Assembly (NCBI RefSeq): GCF_011683955.1
Contig: NZ_JAAQPI010000011.1
Span: forward strand, 186,001-250,000
DNA: 64,000 bases
Direction: 5' to 3'
Source: Pseudomaricurvus alkylphenolicus
GTDB taxonomy: Bacteria; Pseudomonadota; Gammaproteobacteria; Pseudomonadales; Cellvibrionaceae
This document shows positions 44,669 to 53,063 of this stretch, in pieces. Every line of letters begins with the position of its first letter. Position 1 is the first letter of the stretch. The notes under the pieces were generated by a model. It searched no databases. It saw nothing but the letters and a program-made list of their open reading frames with translations, and was not told the origin of the DNA. A program made the translations under genes and the position numbers.

Positions 44669-44720
44669 TACTCCTTAAAAGAGTACTACCACTTTGGCGT
44701 ACACCCGTACGCCTGTGGTA
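44666..44720. promoter_or_regulatory. Two adjacent hairpins before the metallo-beta-lactamase gene
   Basis: TAGTACTC (44666-44673) and GAGTACTA (44681-44688) form a perfect 8-base stem. It is followed at once by a longer one: TACCAC..GGCGTAC (44687-44702) pairs with GTACGCC.GTGGTA (44707-44720) around an ACCC loop. There is no T-tract, so this may be an mRNA leader structure or protein site for the gene at 44766 rather than a simple terminator. Confidence 0.5.
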
Positions 44721-44765
44721 TCCTTCTCGCCGTTTTTTGCCCAGAAGCCAGCGCGAGACAACTCC

Positions 44766-45413
44766 ATGAAGTTCCAGGTGATTCCCGTAACCCCCTACCA
44801 GCAAAACTGCACCCTGTTGTGGTGTGAAGCCACCAATAAGGCCGCAGTGGTGGATCCCGGTGGGGATTTGGAGCGCATTGAGCAGGCCATTGCAGAGCAT
44901 GGCGTGGAGCTGGAGAAGATCCTGGTGACACACGCTCACCTGGATCACGTGGGCGGCGTGGCGGAGCTGGCCAAGCGACTGGGGCTGCCGATTGAGGGGC
45001 CGCACCGAGAGGATCAGTTCTGGATCGATATGCTGCCTCAGCAGGCACAGATGATGAACTTTCCACCCACCGACGTATTTGAACCAACCCGCTGGCTGCA
45101 GGGGGGCGATACGGTGACTGTCGGTGAAGAGGTGTTGGAGGTGCGTCACTGTCCCGGCCATACTCCGGGTCATGTGATTCTCTTTCATCGCCCCAGCCAG
45201 GTGGCCATGGTCGGTGATGTCTTGTTCCAGGGCTCGATAGGTCGCACGGACTTTCCAAAGGGTGACTACGACACTCTGATCAAGTCGATTCGGCGTGAGC
45301 TCTGGCCATTGGGGGATGATGTCCAGTTTATTCCGGGGCACGGGCCAACCTCCACATTTGGGCAGGAGCGCAAGACCAATCCGTTTGTCGCGGACCACAG
45401 CCTCAAGCAGTAA
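44766..45413 (+). CDS. Metallo-beta-lactamase-fold hydrolase (YcbL/glyoxalase II-like)
   Basis: A 215-residue MBL-fold enzyme. The HxHxDH motif is VTHAHLDHVGG, followed by HCPGHTPGHV, the bridging aspartate in VGDVLFQGSIGRTDFP, and the last histidine in PGHGPTSTFGQER. It lacks the C-terminal helical domain of true glyoxalase II, which points to the YcbL type (thioester/hydroxyacylglutathione hydrolase-like). ATG 44766 starts the fold; an earlier in-frame codon exists. It is followed after 26 bases by a YtoQ-family gene. Confidence 0.87.
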   Translation: MKFQVIPVTPYQQNCTLLWCEATNKAAVVDPGGDLERIEQAIAEHGVELEKILVTHAHLDHVGGVAELAKRLGLPIEGPHREDQFWIDMLPQQAQMMNFPPTDVFEPTRWLQGGDTVTVGEEVLEVRHCPGHTPGHVILFHRPSQVAMVGDVLFQGSIGRTDFPKGDYDTLIKSIRRELWPLGDDVQFIPGHGPTSTFGQERKTNPFVADHSLKQ

Positions 45414-45439
45414 TTTAATTGTTAACGGGAGTATCGAGT

Positions 45440-45880
45440 ATGAGCTGGAACGTTTATCTTTCCGGAGAGATCCACACAGACTGGCGTGACCAGATTGAGC
45501 AGGGTTGTCGTGAGGCCGGGCTGGATGTCAGCTTTTCTTCCGCAGTCACTGATCACGATGCTTCGGATGCGGCCGGTGATCATCTGATGCCCAATGACAA
45601 TGGTTTCTGGCGCGATCACCAGTCTTCCAAGGTTAATCTGATTCGCACCAAAACCATGATCGAAAAAGCCGATCTGGTGGTGGTGCGCTTTGGTGACAAA
45701 TACAAGCAGTGGAATGCGGCATTTGATGCGGGTTATTGCGCGGCGCTGGGCAAGCCCTATGTGACTTTGCATGATGAAGCTATTATTCACCCTCTCAAAG
45801 AGGTGGATGCACAAGCCATGGCGTGGGCGAAAACACCTGCGCAGGTGGTGGAGATTCTGAAGTACGTGATTACCGCCTGA
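45440..45880 (+). CDS. YtoQ-family protein
   Basis: A 146-residue protein of the YtoQ family, which has a nucleoside 2-deoxyribosyltransferase-like fold. MSWNVYLSGEIHTDWRDQI opens it; TDHDASDAAGDHLM and KADLVVVRFGDKYKQWNAAFDAGY are conserved family stretches. The function is uncharacterised. Convergent with the WYL-domain regulator; the stop codons abut with no spacer. Confidence 0.8.
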   Translation: MSWNVYLSGEIHTDWRDQIEQGCREAGLDVSFSSAVTDHDASDAAGDHLMPNDNGFWRDHQSSKVNLIRTKTMIEKADLVVVRFGDKYKQWNAAFDAGYCAALGKPYVTLHDEAIIHPLKEVDAQAMAWAKTPAQVVEILKYVITA

Positions 45881-46570
45881 TTATTGGTCCGGGCAGACCA
45901 TCGACATGTAGTGCTGCAGGCTGCGGTCGGCCCGGTTTTCGAATGTTTCTTCCAGCGTCTCTAGTGTGTTGATCCGATCCAGGCGAAACATGCGGTAGTC
46001 GTTGCGCTCTTCGCACCAGGCCACCAGGGTCCAGGTGCGTCCCCAATAGAACAGGCCCAGTGGCCACAGTGTCCGGCTGGAGTGTTCGCCGTCTTCGCGG
46101 GTGTAGTCGATACGCAGTTTGTTCTGGTGTTTGATGGAGGCCCGTATGTCGGCGCTGAAGGGTGCGCTTTGCTGTTGGTAAATATCAGGTACTTGCAGCC
46201 ACTCTTCTCTGGAGGTATGCAGGTGGTGAAGCCGGTCTGGCAGTACTGCGCGGATTTTGTTGAGTACGCTGTCGGCGGCGCTGCCGAGGGCCTCGTCACT
46301 CCAGGCCTGCACCATTCTGACTCCGAGTAGCAGCGCTTCGAGTTCTTGTTCGTCGAACATCAGGGGCGGCAGGCTGAAGCCGGGTTTGAGCCGGTAGCCG
46401 ACACCGGCTTCGCCTTCGATGGGTACGCCAGACAGGGTCAGGGTTTGCATATCCCGATAGATGGTGCGCTCTGACACGTTCATCAGTTGTGCCAGGGATT
46501 CAGCGGTGATGGCGCGGCGGCGGCTGCGCAGTAGCGTCATGAGTTGGAAGAGTCGTTCGGCTTTCTGCAT
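45881..46570 (-). CDS. HTH-11/WYL-domain transcriptional regulator (YafY-like)
   Basis: A 229-residue regulator. The N-terminal winged helix contains ITAESLAQLMNVSERTIYRD (about 21-40). The C-terminal WYL domain begins near 140 (NKLRIDYTREDGE) with the WTLVAWCEERNDYRMFRLDR segment. WYL domains sense nucleotides or nucleic acids and usually repress or activate nearby genes. It is downstream of the small ABM-like gene on the same strand (54-base gap), a common pairing. Confidence 0.83.
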   Translation of the reverse strand: MQKAERLFQLMTLLRSRRRAITAESLAQLMNVSERTIYRDMQTLTLSGVPIEGEAGVGYRLKPGFSLPPLMFDEQELEALLLGVRMVQAWSDEALGSAADSVLNKIRAVLPDRLHHLHTSREEWLQVPDIYQQQSAPFSADIRASIKHQNKLRIDYTREDGEHSSRTLWPLGLFYWGRTWTLVAWCEERNDYRMFRLDRINTLETLEETFENRADRSLQHYMSMVCPDQ

Positions 46571-46624
46571 GGTTGTGTTTCCTTGTCCGCCACCGCTTTT
46601 TCGTTTAATACAGTAGAGTAATAA

Positions 46625-46957
46625 TTACATGGCTGCTTCTTCGCAGTTGCCGGTCATGGCTTCTGTGGCGACTTCCATGTGTTGCATGTTGACGCTTTCC
46701 ATGTCGGTCAGCGCGATGAGGCTCTGGCCGGCGGGGCTTTTCATAAAAGCATCGCCGGCGGCTTTGGCGCATTCCATATTTTGCCAAAAGACGAGGTCGT
46801 ACCACAGTCCATTTTTTCCCTGACTGAGTGAGCGGTAGTAGAAACCGTCTTGTGCCTTGAGGAAGTTGTTGACCTGGTCGTGGGTGGCGTTGAGGTCTGT
46901 TTCGGTAACGCCGTCTTTGAGGCGGTAGGAGACCATTTCTACGGTTGTCTTTTCCAT
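46625..46957 (-). CDS. Small dimeric alpha-beta barrel-like protein
   Basis: A 110-residue protein resembling the antibiotic-biosynthesis-monooxygenase/stress-responsive barrel fold: VEMVSYRLKDGVTETDLNAT, then QDGFYYRSLSQGKNGLWYDL and VFWQNMECAKAAGDAF. The C-terminus is Met/Glu-rich. ATG 46957 is preceded by AAGGA; the long in-frame extension reaches into the repeat copy B and is not credible. It may act with the neighbouring WYL regulator. No active-site assignment is possible. Confidence 0.65.
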   Translation of the reverse strand: MEKTTVEMVSYRLKDGVTETDLNATHDQVNNFLKAQDGFYYRSLSQGKNGLWYDLVFWQNMECAKAAGDAFMKSPAGQSLIALTDMESVNMQHMEVATEAMTGNCEEAAM

Positions 46958-47089
46958 GCTTGTGTTCCTTGTGTCGGGTTGTGTTGAGGAGTGTTGTCCG
47001 GACTTGGGTAAGCATAGGGGAGGGGGCTGACAGGGTGTGTCAGTAGGGGTGGGATGTTCGTGCCAGGGTTGCTGAGGGCATTGTGCCAA

Positions 47090-47232
47090 GGCGGCTGGGG
47101 GTTCCGTTTTCGGCGCTGTCGCGCGCCCGTCCCGGGTGCCTTCTCTCCCAAAAGAGCCCGGCAAAAAACGCCGGTCTCTTTTACTCGTTCAGCGCGCTCT
47201 TTAATGCGCCGAAAACGAAACCCCCAGCCACC
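47090..47232 (+). repeat. Cruciform repeat family, copy B
   Basis: Outer arms 47090-47116 and 47206-47232 pair at 25 of 27 bases (left begins GGCGGCTGGGGGTTCCG, right ends CCCCCAGCCACC). An inner hairpin pairs AAAAGAGCCCGGC with GCCGGTCTCTTTT around AAAAAAC. The length is 143 bases. It shares the inner GAGCCCGGCAAAAA and the TTTAATGC before the right arm with copies A and C. It occupies the 339-base gap between the stop of the acyl-CoA ligase gene and the start of the 110-residue gene; the rest of that gap shows nothing clear. The left flank has only GTGCCA instead of GTGCCTCA. Confidence 0.85.
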
Positions 47233-47296
47233 TACCAAACATTGGAGTACGACCATTAGGGCATTAGGGGCATTCGTTCGATGTGAGTGGGTGAGG

Positions 47297-49204
47297 TTAG
47301 GCAGAAATCTCAGTTTTGAATGCAAATTGGCCCAGGCATTCGGATGCTTGGGTTTGGTCGGCGTTGTTTGCCACTTTGAGTTTTACGAACTGGCCGTATT
47401 TTTTGTCCACTTCAACAGATAGTTCTGCGATTTCCAATCCGAGCTTGGCCATTTCCTCTTTAACCAGTGTTTCCACGGTGTCGTTGCGCAGGTCGGGTTT
47501 GAAGATTTTGCCGACGGCGGTGAGTGGCATGGCATCGACGATATGGATTTCTTTGGGGACGGCGGCACGTTCGGAGATGTGTTCGGCCGCGAAGGCGAGC
47601 AGTTCTTCCACAGTGGCGGTGGCGCCGGGTTTGAGCTGGATGTAGGCGATGGGCAGTTCGCCGACGCGGGCGTCAGGTTTGCCGATGGCGGCGACGTCGG
47701 CCACGGCGTCGTGTTCGAACAGGGCTTCTTCGATCATTTGGGGGTCGATGTTGTGGCCGCCGCGGATGATCAGGTCTTTGCTGCGGCCGGTGAGCGACAG
47801 GTAGCCGTCGGCGTCGAGGCGGCCGAGGTCGCCGGTGTTGAACCAGCCATCGTCAACCCATTGGCCCTGGTTTTGGTGTTTCTGTTTGTAGCCTTTGAAG
47901 ACGTTGGGACCTTTGATGGCGATGACGCCGGCTTCATTGGTGTCGCAGTCGCGTACAGCCAGACCGGTTTTTTCGTCGACTTCGACAATGCGCACTTGCA
48001 GATAGGGCAGGTTTACGCCGACGGAGCCGATGCGGCGGTCGCCAAAGCGGGGACTGATGGTACTGGCGCAAGTGCCCTCGGTCTGACCGTAACCTTCCAG
48101 TAGTACCAGGCCGGTCTGGTCTTCAAATTGTCGGGCCAGTTCGGTGGCCAGCGGCGCGGCGCCGCAGATAGCGAATTGCAGGGAGGACAGGTCGTAGTCT
48201 TCGGTGGGAAAGTTGAGCAGCCCGCTGAGGATGGTGGGTACGGCGCTGAAGACGCCCACTCGGTGTTTTTCGACGATGGCCCAGAAGTTTTCCATCAGCG
48301 CCGGGGTTCGGTAGCCCTGGGGTGTGGCCAGTAACAGTTCGCCGCCGCCCAGCCAAGTGGAGAGTCCGGTGAACACAGCGTTAACGTGGAATAGCGGCAG
48401 GCCAACGAGGGTGACGATGTCGCCGTTCATGGAGGTGGCGGTGTTGATCTGGAAGGTGCTGGCAACTTCGTTGGCGTGCGTGTGTGGTGCCAGTTTGGGG
48501 GTACCGGTGGTGCCGCCGGTGTGGAAGTAGGAAGCGATGTCTTCGCTGTCGATGATTCGTCCGCTGTCCAGTCCATCGCTGTTTTGGCCGCCAATGAGTT
48601 GGTCGAAGTCGAGTACGTTGTCGTTGAGGTAGTCTTCGCGGTCGGCGGTGACCAGGGCTTTCATGTCGTCGCCGAGGAAGTTGGCAAGATCTACGGCAAC
48701 GATGGTTTTCAGCGACGGTACCCGTGCCTTGATTTGTTGAGCTTTGGCCCAGAGTTCGGTACCTGCCATGGGGGCCAGGGTGACCAGGACGGGGCAATGG
48801 ACCTCATTGAGGATAGCAGCGATGTGTTCGACTTCGAGCAGCGGGTTGATCGGGTTGAAGATGCCGGCGGCTTCGGCGCCCCAGATGGTGAAGTAGGCCT
48901 GGGGCAGGTTGGGCAGCAGCATGGCTACGGTGTCGTCGCTGTTGATGCCCAACTGGTGGAAGGCGTTGGCCGTCTGGGTGATGCGCTGCAAAAATTCGCG
49001 ATAGCTGTAGGTGATGCCATCTTCGTCGGCGAGTCCCTGCAGCAGGAAACGCAGTGCGATTTTGTCTCCGTGACGTTCGGCCGCTTCGCTCAGGAGTTGG
49101 TAGGTGCTGGCGGGCAGGCCGCGTTCACCCAGCGGTGTCGCCTCCAGTGTTTGCAGGGCGTCAAGACCGGTCATTTTGAAGTCAGATGGGATATAGGGGT
49201 TCAT
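47297..49204 (-). CDS. Acyl-CoA synthetase (AMP-forming)
   Basis: A 635-residue ANL-superfamily ligase that activates a carboxylic acid through acyl-AMP to acyl-CoA. The P-loop is YFHTGGTTGTPKLAPHTH. Further motifs are GYGQTEGTC, GWFNTGDLGRLDADGYLSLT and GRSKDLIIRGGHNI; the catalytic lysine lies in TAVGKIFKPDLRN. ATG 49204 follows ACGGAG; a GTG at 49225 is a weaker alternative. Acid specificity is unknown. The divergently oriented or co-directional AraC gene next to it may control it. Confidence 0.88.
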   Translation of the reverse strand: MNPYIPSDFKMTGLDALQTLEATPLGERGLPASTYQLLSEAAERHGDKIALRFLLQGLADEDGITYSYREFLQRITQTANAFHQLGINSDDTVAMLLPNLPQAYFTIWGAEAAGIFNPINPLLEVEHIAAILNEVHCPVLVTLAPMAGTELWAKAQQIKARVPSLKTIVAVDLANFLGDDMKALVTADREDYLNDNVLDFDQLIGGQNSDGLDSGRIIDSEDIASYFHTGGTTGTPKLAPHTHANEVASTFQINTATSMNGDIVTLVGLPLFHVNAVFTGLSTWLGGGELLLATPQGYRTPALMENFWAIVEKHRVGVFSAVPTILSGLLNFPTEDYDLSSLQFAICGAAPLATELARQFEDQTGLVLLEGYGQTEGTCASTISPRFGDRRIGSVGVNLPYLQVRIVEVDEKTGLAVRDCDTNEAGVIAIKGPNVFKGYKQKHQNQGQWVDDGWFNTGDLGRLDADGYLSLTGRSKDLIIRGGHNIDPQMIEEALFEHDAVADVAAIGKPDARVGELPIAYIQLKPGATATVEELLAFAAEHISERAAVPKEIHIVDAMPLTAVGKIFKPDLRNDTVETLVKEEMAKLGLEIAELSVEVDKKYGQFVKLKVANNADQTQASECLGQFAFKTEISA

Positions 49205-49321
49205 CGCTTGCTCCGTTAATTGCACGTTCTGATGGGTATAGCACCCGCGGAATGTGTTATCGAGCCACTCTAGCTTGAATTTGTGACCAACAGGTATTCC
49301 TGACTCGACAAGAAAATGTCC

Positions 49322-50350
49322 CTAGTCGCCATCTGTTCCGGAGAAGTGTTGGCTGTGTTGCCGGCGCCAGCGCTGGGGGGAGATACCATGACGGTGTTTG
49401 AAGGCTCGGGTCAGGCCGCTGAGTTCGCTAAAGCCAAGGATGTCTGCCAGGGTGGTCAGTGGCAGATCTGAGTCTTTGAGGTAGTGTTCGGCCATATCCA
49501 AGCGGATTTCGGCTTTCAGTCGGCGGAAGGTCCAGCCTTCGCTCTCCAGGCTGCGCTGCAGTTTTTTGGGGTGCAGTTTGAGTCTGGCCGCCAGTGTCTC
49601 CAATTGACACTCCTGTTTATGCAGTTGTGAGCGAATCAGTGTCTCAACCCGCTGCAGCAAGGGGCGGTCGGCCGAGGGCAATTTTTGCAGGTGTTTTCGG
49701 GCCAATTGTTGCAGCTGGGGCTGGTGATAGGGAACAGCCCGCTCCAGCAGAGAAGTCGGGAACCTCATGCAGGTGCGTTCCCGATTGAATTCCACCCGGC
49801 AGCCAAAGTAATGGTTAAAGCGCTGGGGTAGCCGCACTGATCCAAAGGAAAAGTGCAGTGCGCTGGGGTACCAGCATTTTTCACCGGTCAAGAATCGCAT
49901 CGCCATCATGGCGTGGGCCATGGATAAGGTGGCGTATTGGAAGCCGGCCTGGCGCCCGGCGGTGCGGTCGTCCCTCAGCAGCCAGCTTTGCGGGCCATCA
50001 CTATCCATTAACCAGAGGATGCCCTCGGAGTGCAGGTGGATATAGTCCGTCATGATGGACATGGCCTGTCCAACGGTGGGGGCATGCTGGACGCTGAGTC
50101 TGGAGATGCCAATGGGTAGCGGCCGCTGATATCTGGCCAGCTGCAGGCAAAAATCTTCTCGACGGCAGGCTCGGCTGGCATTTTCGTAGAGCTGCATCAC
50201 AGCACTGTTAGGCAGCAGACGGTCACGATCAGCCACCAGCGCTGGCGATAAACCCGCTTCGAGTAACAGGGCTTCAGGGTCTTGACCCAGCTCCGTGACC
50301 AATTGTGTAAAGCCTTCGATGATTTCGGCTCGTACCAGATACGTCTTCAT
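49322..50350 (-). CDS. AraC-family transcriptional regulator (OruR-like)
   Basis: A 342-residue regulator with the arabinose_bd/OruR N-terminal domain (EGFTQLVTELGQDPEALLLE, QLARYQRPLPIGISRLS) and a C-terminal HTH unit (LETLAARLKLHPKKLQRSLE and LTTLADILGFSELSGLTRAF, ending HRHGISPQRWRRQ). It is the third regulator of this type in the window. It lies between two acyl-CoA ligase genes: co-directional with the one at 47.3 kb and divergent from the one at 50.5 kb, so it is a likely regulator of one or both. Confidence 0.86.
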   Translation of the reverse strand: MKTYLVRAEIIEGFTQLVTELGQDPEALLLEAGLSPALVADRDRLLPNSAVMQLYENASRACRREDFCLQLARYQRPLPIGISRLSVQHAPTVGQAMSIMTDYIHLHSEGILWLMDSDGPQSWLLRDDRTAGRQAGFQYATLSMAHAMMAMRFLTGEKCWYPSALHFSFGSVRLPQRFNHYFGCRVEFNRERTCMRFPTSLLERAVPYHQPQLQQLARKHLQKLPSADRPLLQRVETLIRSQLHKQECQLETLAARLKLHPKKLQRSLESEGWTFRRLKAEIRLDMAEHYLKDSDLPLTTLADILGFSELSGLTRAFKHRHGISPQRWRRQHSQHFSGTDGD

Positions 50351-50458
50351 GGCGCCTTATGTTAAGCCTTTGTCTTCTTATGACAAGCGGCTCTTCCTCG
50401 ACTTGCTAAGATAAAACCACCACCCCTTTGATCAAAAATACAACGGTGAGACACAAGC

Positions 50459-52117
50459 ATGAGCGAAACAGACTTCAAGTCCCCTTTAGATATGTTTTAT
50501 CAGTGGGAGCAGCAGACTCCCGATAAGACCTGGCTGCGCCAGCATGACGGCGTTGAGTGGGTCAACATCAGCTGGTCCCAGGCAGGTCAGACGGCCAGGG
50601 CACTGGCGGCCGGTATGCGTGAGCTGGGCCTGGAAGACGGTGATCGGGTGGGCCTTTACGCGGAAAACAGCGCCCGCTGGATGCTGTTGGATCTGGCCAT
50701 CATGATGGCTGGCCTGGTGAGCGTGCCTATTTACACCTCAATGCCAGAAGACAAGATTCGCTATGTGGTTGATCACAGTGGCATGAAGTTACTGTGGGTA
50801 GGCGACAAGTGCGCTCGCAGCGTAGAGGCAGTGCGCGAGGGCTTCCCCGGCATTCAGGTGTTGGGTTGTGGCTACGGACAGGGCGACGAAGACTGGGCCA
50901 GGCTTGAGCAGACCAAACCATTGCAAGGTCAACCTCAACGTGCTCACAGTGACCTTTGGAGTATTTCATACACCTCTGGTACGACAGGTGAGCCCAAAGG
51001 GGTCATGCACAGTTTTGAGACCCTGCCATTCTCCGCCAAGGAGTTGGGCTTTTTCGCCGAGACGGGGCCGGACACGCGCTTTTTCTCTTATCTGCCACTG
51101 GCGCATATTGCCGAACGCTGTGTGATTGATATCCACTCCTACTACGCCGGTGCCATGGTGGGTTTCAACCGCGACAAGGAATCATTCGTCGCGGATCTGC
51201 TGGAAATTCGACCCACGTTCTTCTTTTCGGTGCCACGCATCTGGGCCAATCTGAAAGCGGGGATCATTGCCCAGTTGGGTAAGGAAAACTGGCTTCGTTG
51301 CATTGAAGAGCCCGAGTTTGGCCGCGCCACGGGTGAGAAAATTCTTGCCTCCATGGGACTGGATCAGGTCACCATCGCTCTGACCGGCAGTGCTCCGATT
51401 CCACCCGATGACATTCGTGCCTGGCGCTGCCTGGGTATGCCGCTGTGTGAGGGTTTTGGTCAGTCAGAGACCATGGGCGGGACCTTCAATCCCATTGAGG
51501 GCTTCAAGATCGGCAGTGTGGGCCAGATGATTTCGCCGAATTCCGAGATGAAAATTTCGGAAGAAGGTGAGCTGTTACTGAGTTCTCAGGGCAACATGCT
51601 TGGCTATTACCGCAACCCGGAGAAGACAGCGGAAACCCTGGTGGATGGTTGGATTCGTACCGGTGACAAAGGGCGGATCGATGAAGATGGCTTCCTGTTC
51701 ATTACCGGTCGGGTCAAAGATATCTTTAAGACCGCCAAGGGCAAGTATGTGGCTCCGGCACCGGTGGAAAATCGCTTTGGGTTGCTGCCGGGCGTCGAAC
51801 AGTGCTGTCTGGTAGGCTGTGGTTTGCCTCAAACGGTGATGCTGACGGTGTTGTCAGAGGGCGTTGATGCGGCGTCGATGCTGGAGAGCCTGCAGTCACA
51901 AATGGAGGCAGTGAACGCTCAGCTGGAAGTCCATGAGCGAATGAGCCATGTCATTGTCTGTGCTGAAGCCTGGACGATCGAGAACGGGCTGCTCACTCAC
52001 ACTCTGAAGATTCTGCGTGACGATCTGGAAAAACGTTATCAGGATCTTATTGAGAACGCGCTGGCGGGTGACAACAGTGTGGTGCTGGAGGCGGCTTCGC
52101 TGGCGGCCTCGGCCTAA
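50459..52117 (+). CDS. Long-chain acyl-CoA synthetase-like AMP-binding protein
   Basis: A 552-residue ANL ligase, distinct from the one at 47.3 kb and closer to the bubblegum/FadD15-like long-chain group. The P-loop is SYTSGTTGEPKGVMHSF. GFGQSETMGG, GWIRTGDKGRIDEDGFLFIT and GRVKDIFKTAKGKYVAPAPVE follow; the last is typical of long-chain fatty acyl ligases, with the lysine in GKYVAP. An intact C-terminal domain follows with LTHTLKILRDDL. It is divergent from the AraC gene with a 108-base gap. Confidence 0.87.
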   Translation: MSETDFKSPLDMFYQWEQQTPDKTWLRQHDGVEWVNISWSQAGQTARALAAGMRELGLEDGDRVGLYAENSARWMLLDLAIMMAGLVSVPIYTSMPEDKIRYVVDHSGMKLLWVGDKCARSVEAVREGFPGIQVLGCGYGQGDEDWARLEQTKPLQGQPQRAHSDLWSISYTSGTTGEPKGVMHSFETLPFSAKELGFFAETGPDTRFFSYLPLAHIAERCVIDIHSYYAGAMVGFNRDKESFVADLLEIRPTFFFSVPRIWANLKAGIIAQLGKENWLRCIEEPEFGRATGEKILASMGLDQVTIALTGSAPIPPDDIRAWRCLGMPLCEGFGQSETMGGTFNPIEGFKIGSVGQMISPNSEMKISEEGELLLSSQGNMLGYYRNPEKTAETLVDGWIRTGDKGRIDEDGFLFITGRVKDIFKTAKGKYVAPAPVENRFGLLPGVEQCCLVGCGLPQTVMLTVLSEGVDAASMLESLQSQMEAVNAQLEVHERMSHVIVCAEAWTIENGLLTHTLKILRDDLEKRYQDLIENALAGDNSVVLEAASLAASA

Positions 52118-52342
52118 ACTCCCTGCCGAGCAGGCGGCCGCTCTTCGTTGCAGTGGCGCCTGCTCTACCTCCAACCCCCATCTGCTCCTCTTTATTCCTC
52201 TGCGCCATTGCCGTCCCGCCTGCAACCTGACGCCATTGCGATCAAATATGATGAATTGTGATGACTTCCTGCTCTGACTGGTCGCCGGCCTGGAGTCCGG
52301 TACAATGGCGGGACAGGAACAGAGACGGATCAGGGAAAATCT

Positions 52343-53041
52343 ATGGCTCGTACCATTGCTGTGGTAGAAGACGAAATTGCCATTGCAGAGAATTATCGCG
52401 ATGCCTTGCAGCGCCAGGGCTATCAGGTCCGACTATACCGGGATCGGCCGCAGGCAATGGCGGCGTTCGACAGGCAACTGCCGGACCTGGCGATTATTGA
52501 TGTGGGCCTGGGTGAAGAGGTGGAAGGTGGTTTCGATCTCTGTCGCGAGCTGAGGGCAAGGGCACCACAACTCCCCATCATTTTTCTCACCGCCCGGGAC
52601 AGTGAGTTTGACGTGGTGTCCGGGTTGAGGCTGGGGGCGGACGACTACCTGACCAAGGACATCAGCCAGCCCCATATGCTGGCCCGCATTGTTGCCCTTT
52701 TTCGTCGGGTGGATGCGCTGAGCGAGTCTTTCAAAAGTGATGCGGAGGATGTGCTTGAGCGCGGTGCCTTGAGTCTGAATATGGATCGTATGAGCGCCCA
52801 TTGGCGTGACCAGCGGGTGGAGTTAACGGTGACCGAGTTGTGGATGGTGCATTCTCTGGCCCGACACCCCGGCCACGTTAAAAATCGTCAGCAGTTGATG
52901 GATGCTGCCAATGTCGTTCTCGATGACAATACCATCACCTCCCATATCAAGCGTATTCGCAAGAAATTCCAGATGGTGGACACGAATTTCCAATCCATTG
53001 AGACCGCTTATGGCATGGGGTATCGCTGGATCAGTGAGTAA
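52343..53041 (+). CDS. pdsR: Response regulator of the proteobacterial dedicated sortase type
   Basis: A 232-residue OmpR-type regulator. The receiver domain has VVEDEIAIAENYRDAL (acidic pocket Glu9, Asp10, Glu11), the phospho-acceptor Asp53 in AIIDVGLG and the lysine in DYLTKDIS. The winged helix (from about 135) contains ELTVTELWMVHSLARHPGHV and TITSHIKRIRKKF. These stretches match my memory of the PdsR (TIGR03787) family, paired with a sortase system in marine proteobacteria. It is 22 bases upstream of its kinase. No sortase is in the window. Confidence 0.75.
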   Translation: MARTIAVVEDEIAIAENYRDALQRQGYQVRLYRDRPQAMAAFDRQLPDLAIIDVGLGEEVEGGFDLCRELRARAPQLPIIFLTARDSEFDVVSGLRLGADDYLTKDISQPHMLARIVALFRRVDALSESFKSDAEDVLERGALSLNMDRMSAHWRDQRVELTVTELWMVHSLARHPGHVKNRQQLMDAANVVLDDNTITSHIKRIRKKFQMVDTNFQSIETAYGMGYRWISE

Positions 53042-53063
53042 GTCTCTGTGAAGCCCTGAGCAA

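Noticed and set aside
48476-49219. A 247-residue + strand frame and a neighbour at 47543-48103, opposite the acyl-CoA ligase
   Set aside because: Both are antisense shadows of a confidently assigned ligase, with Gly/Val/Asp-rich composition that mirrors its codons.
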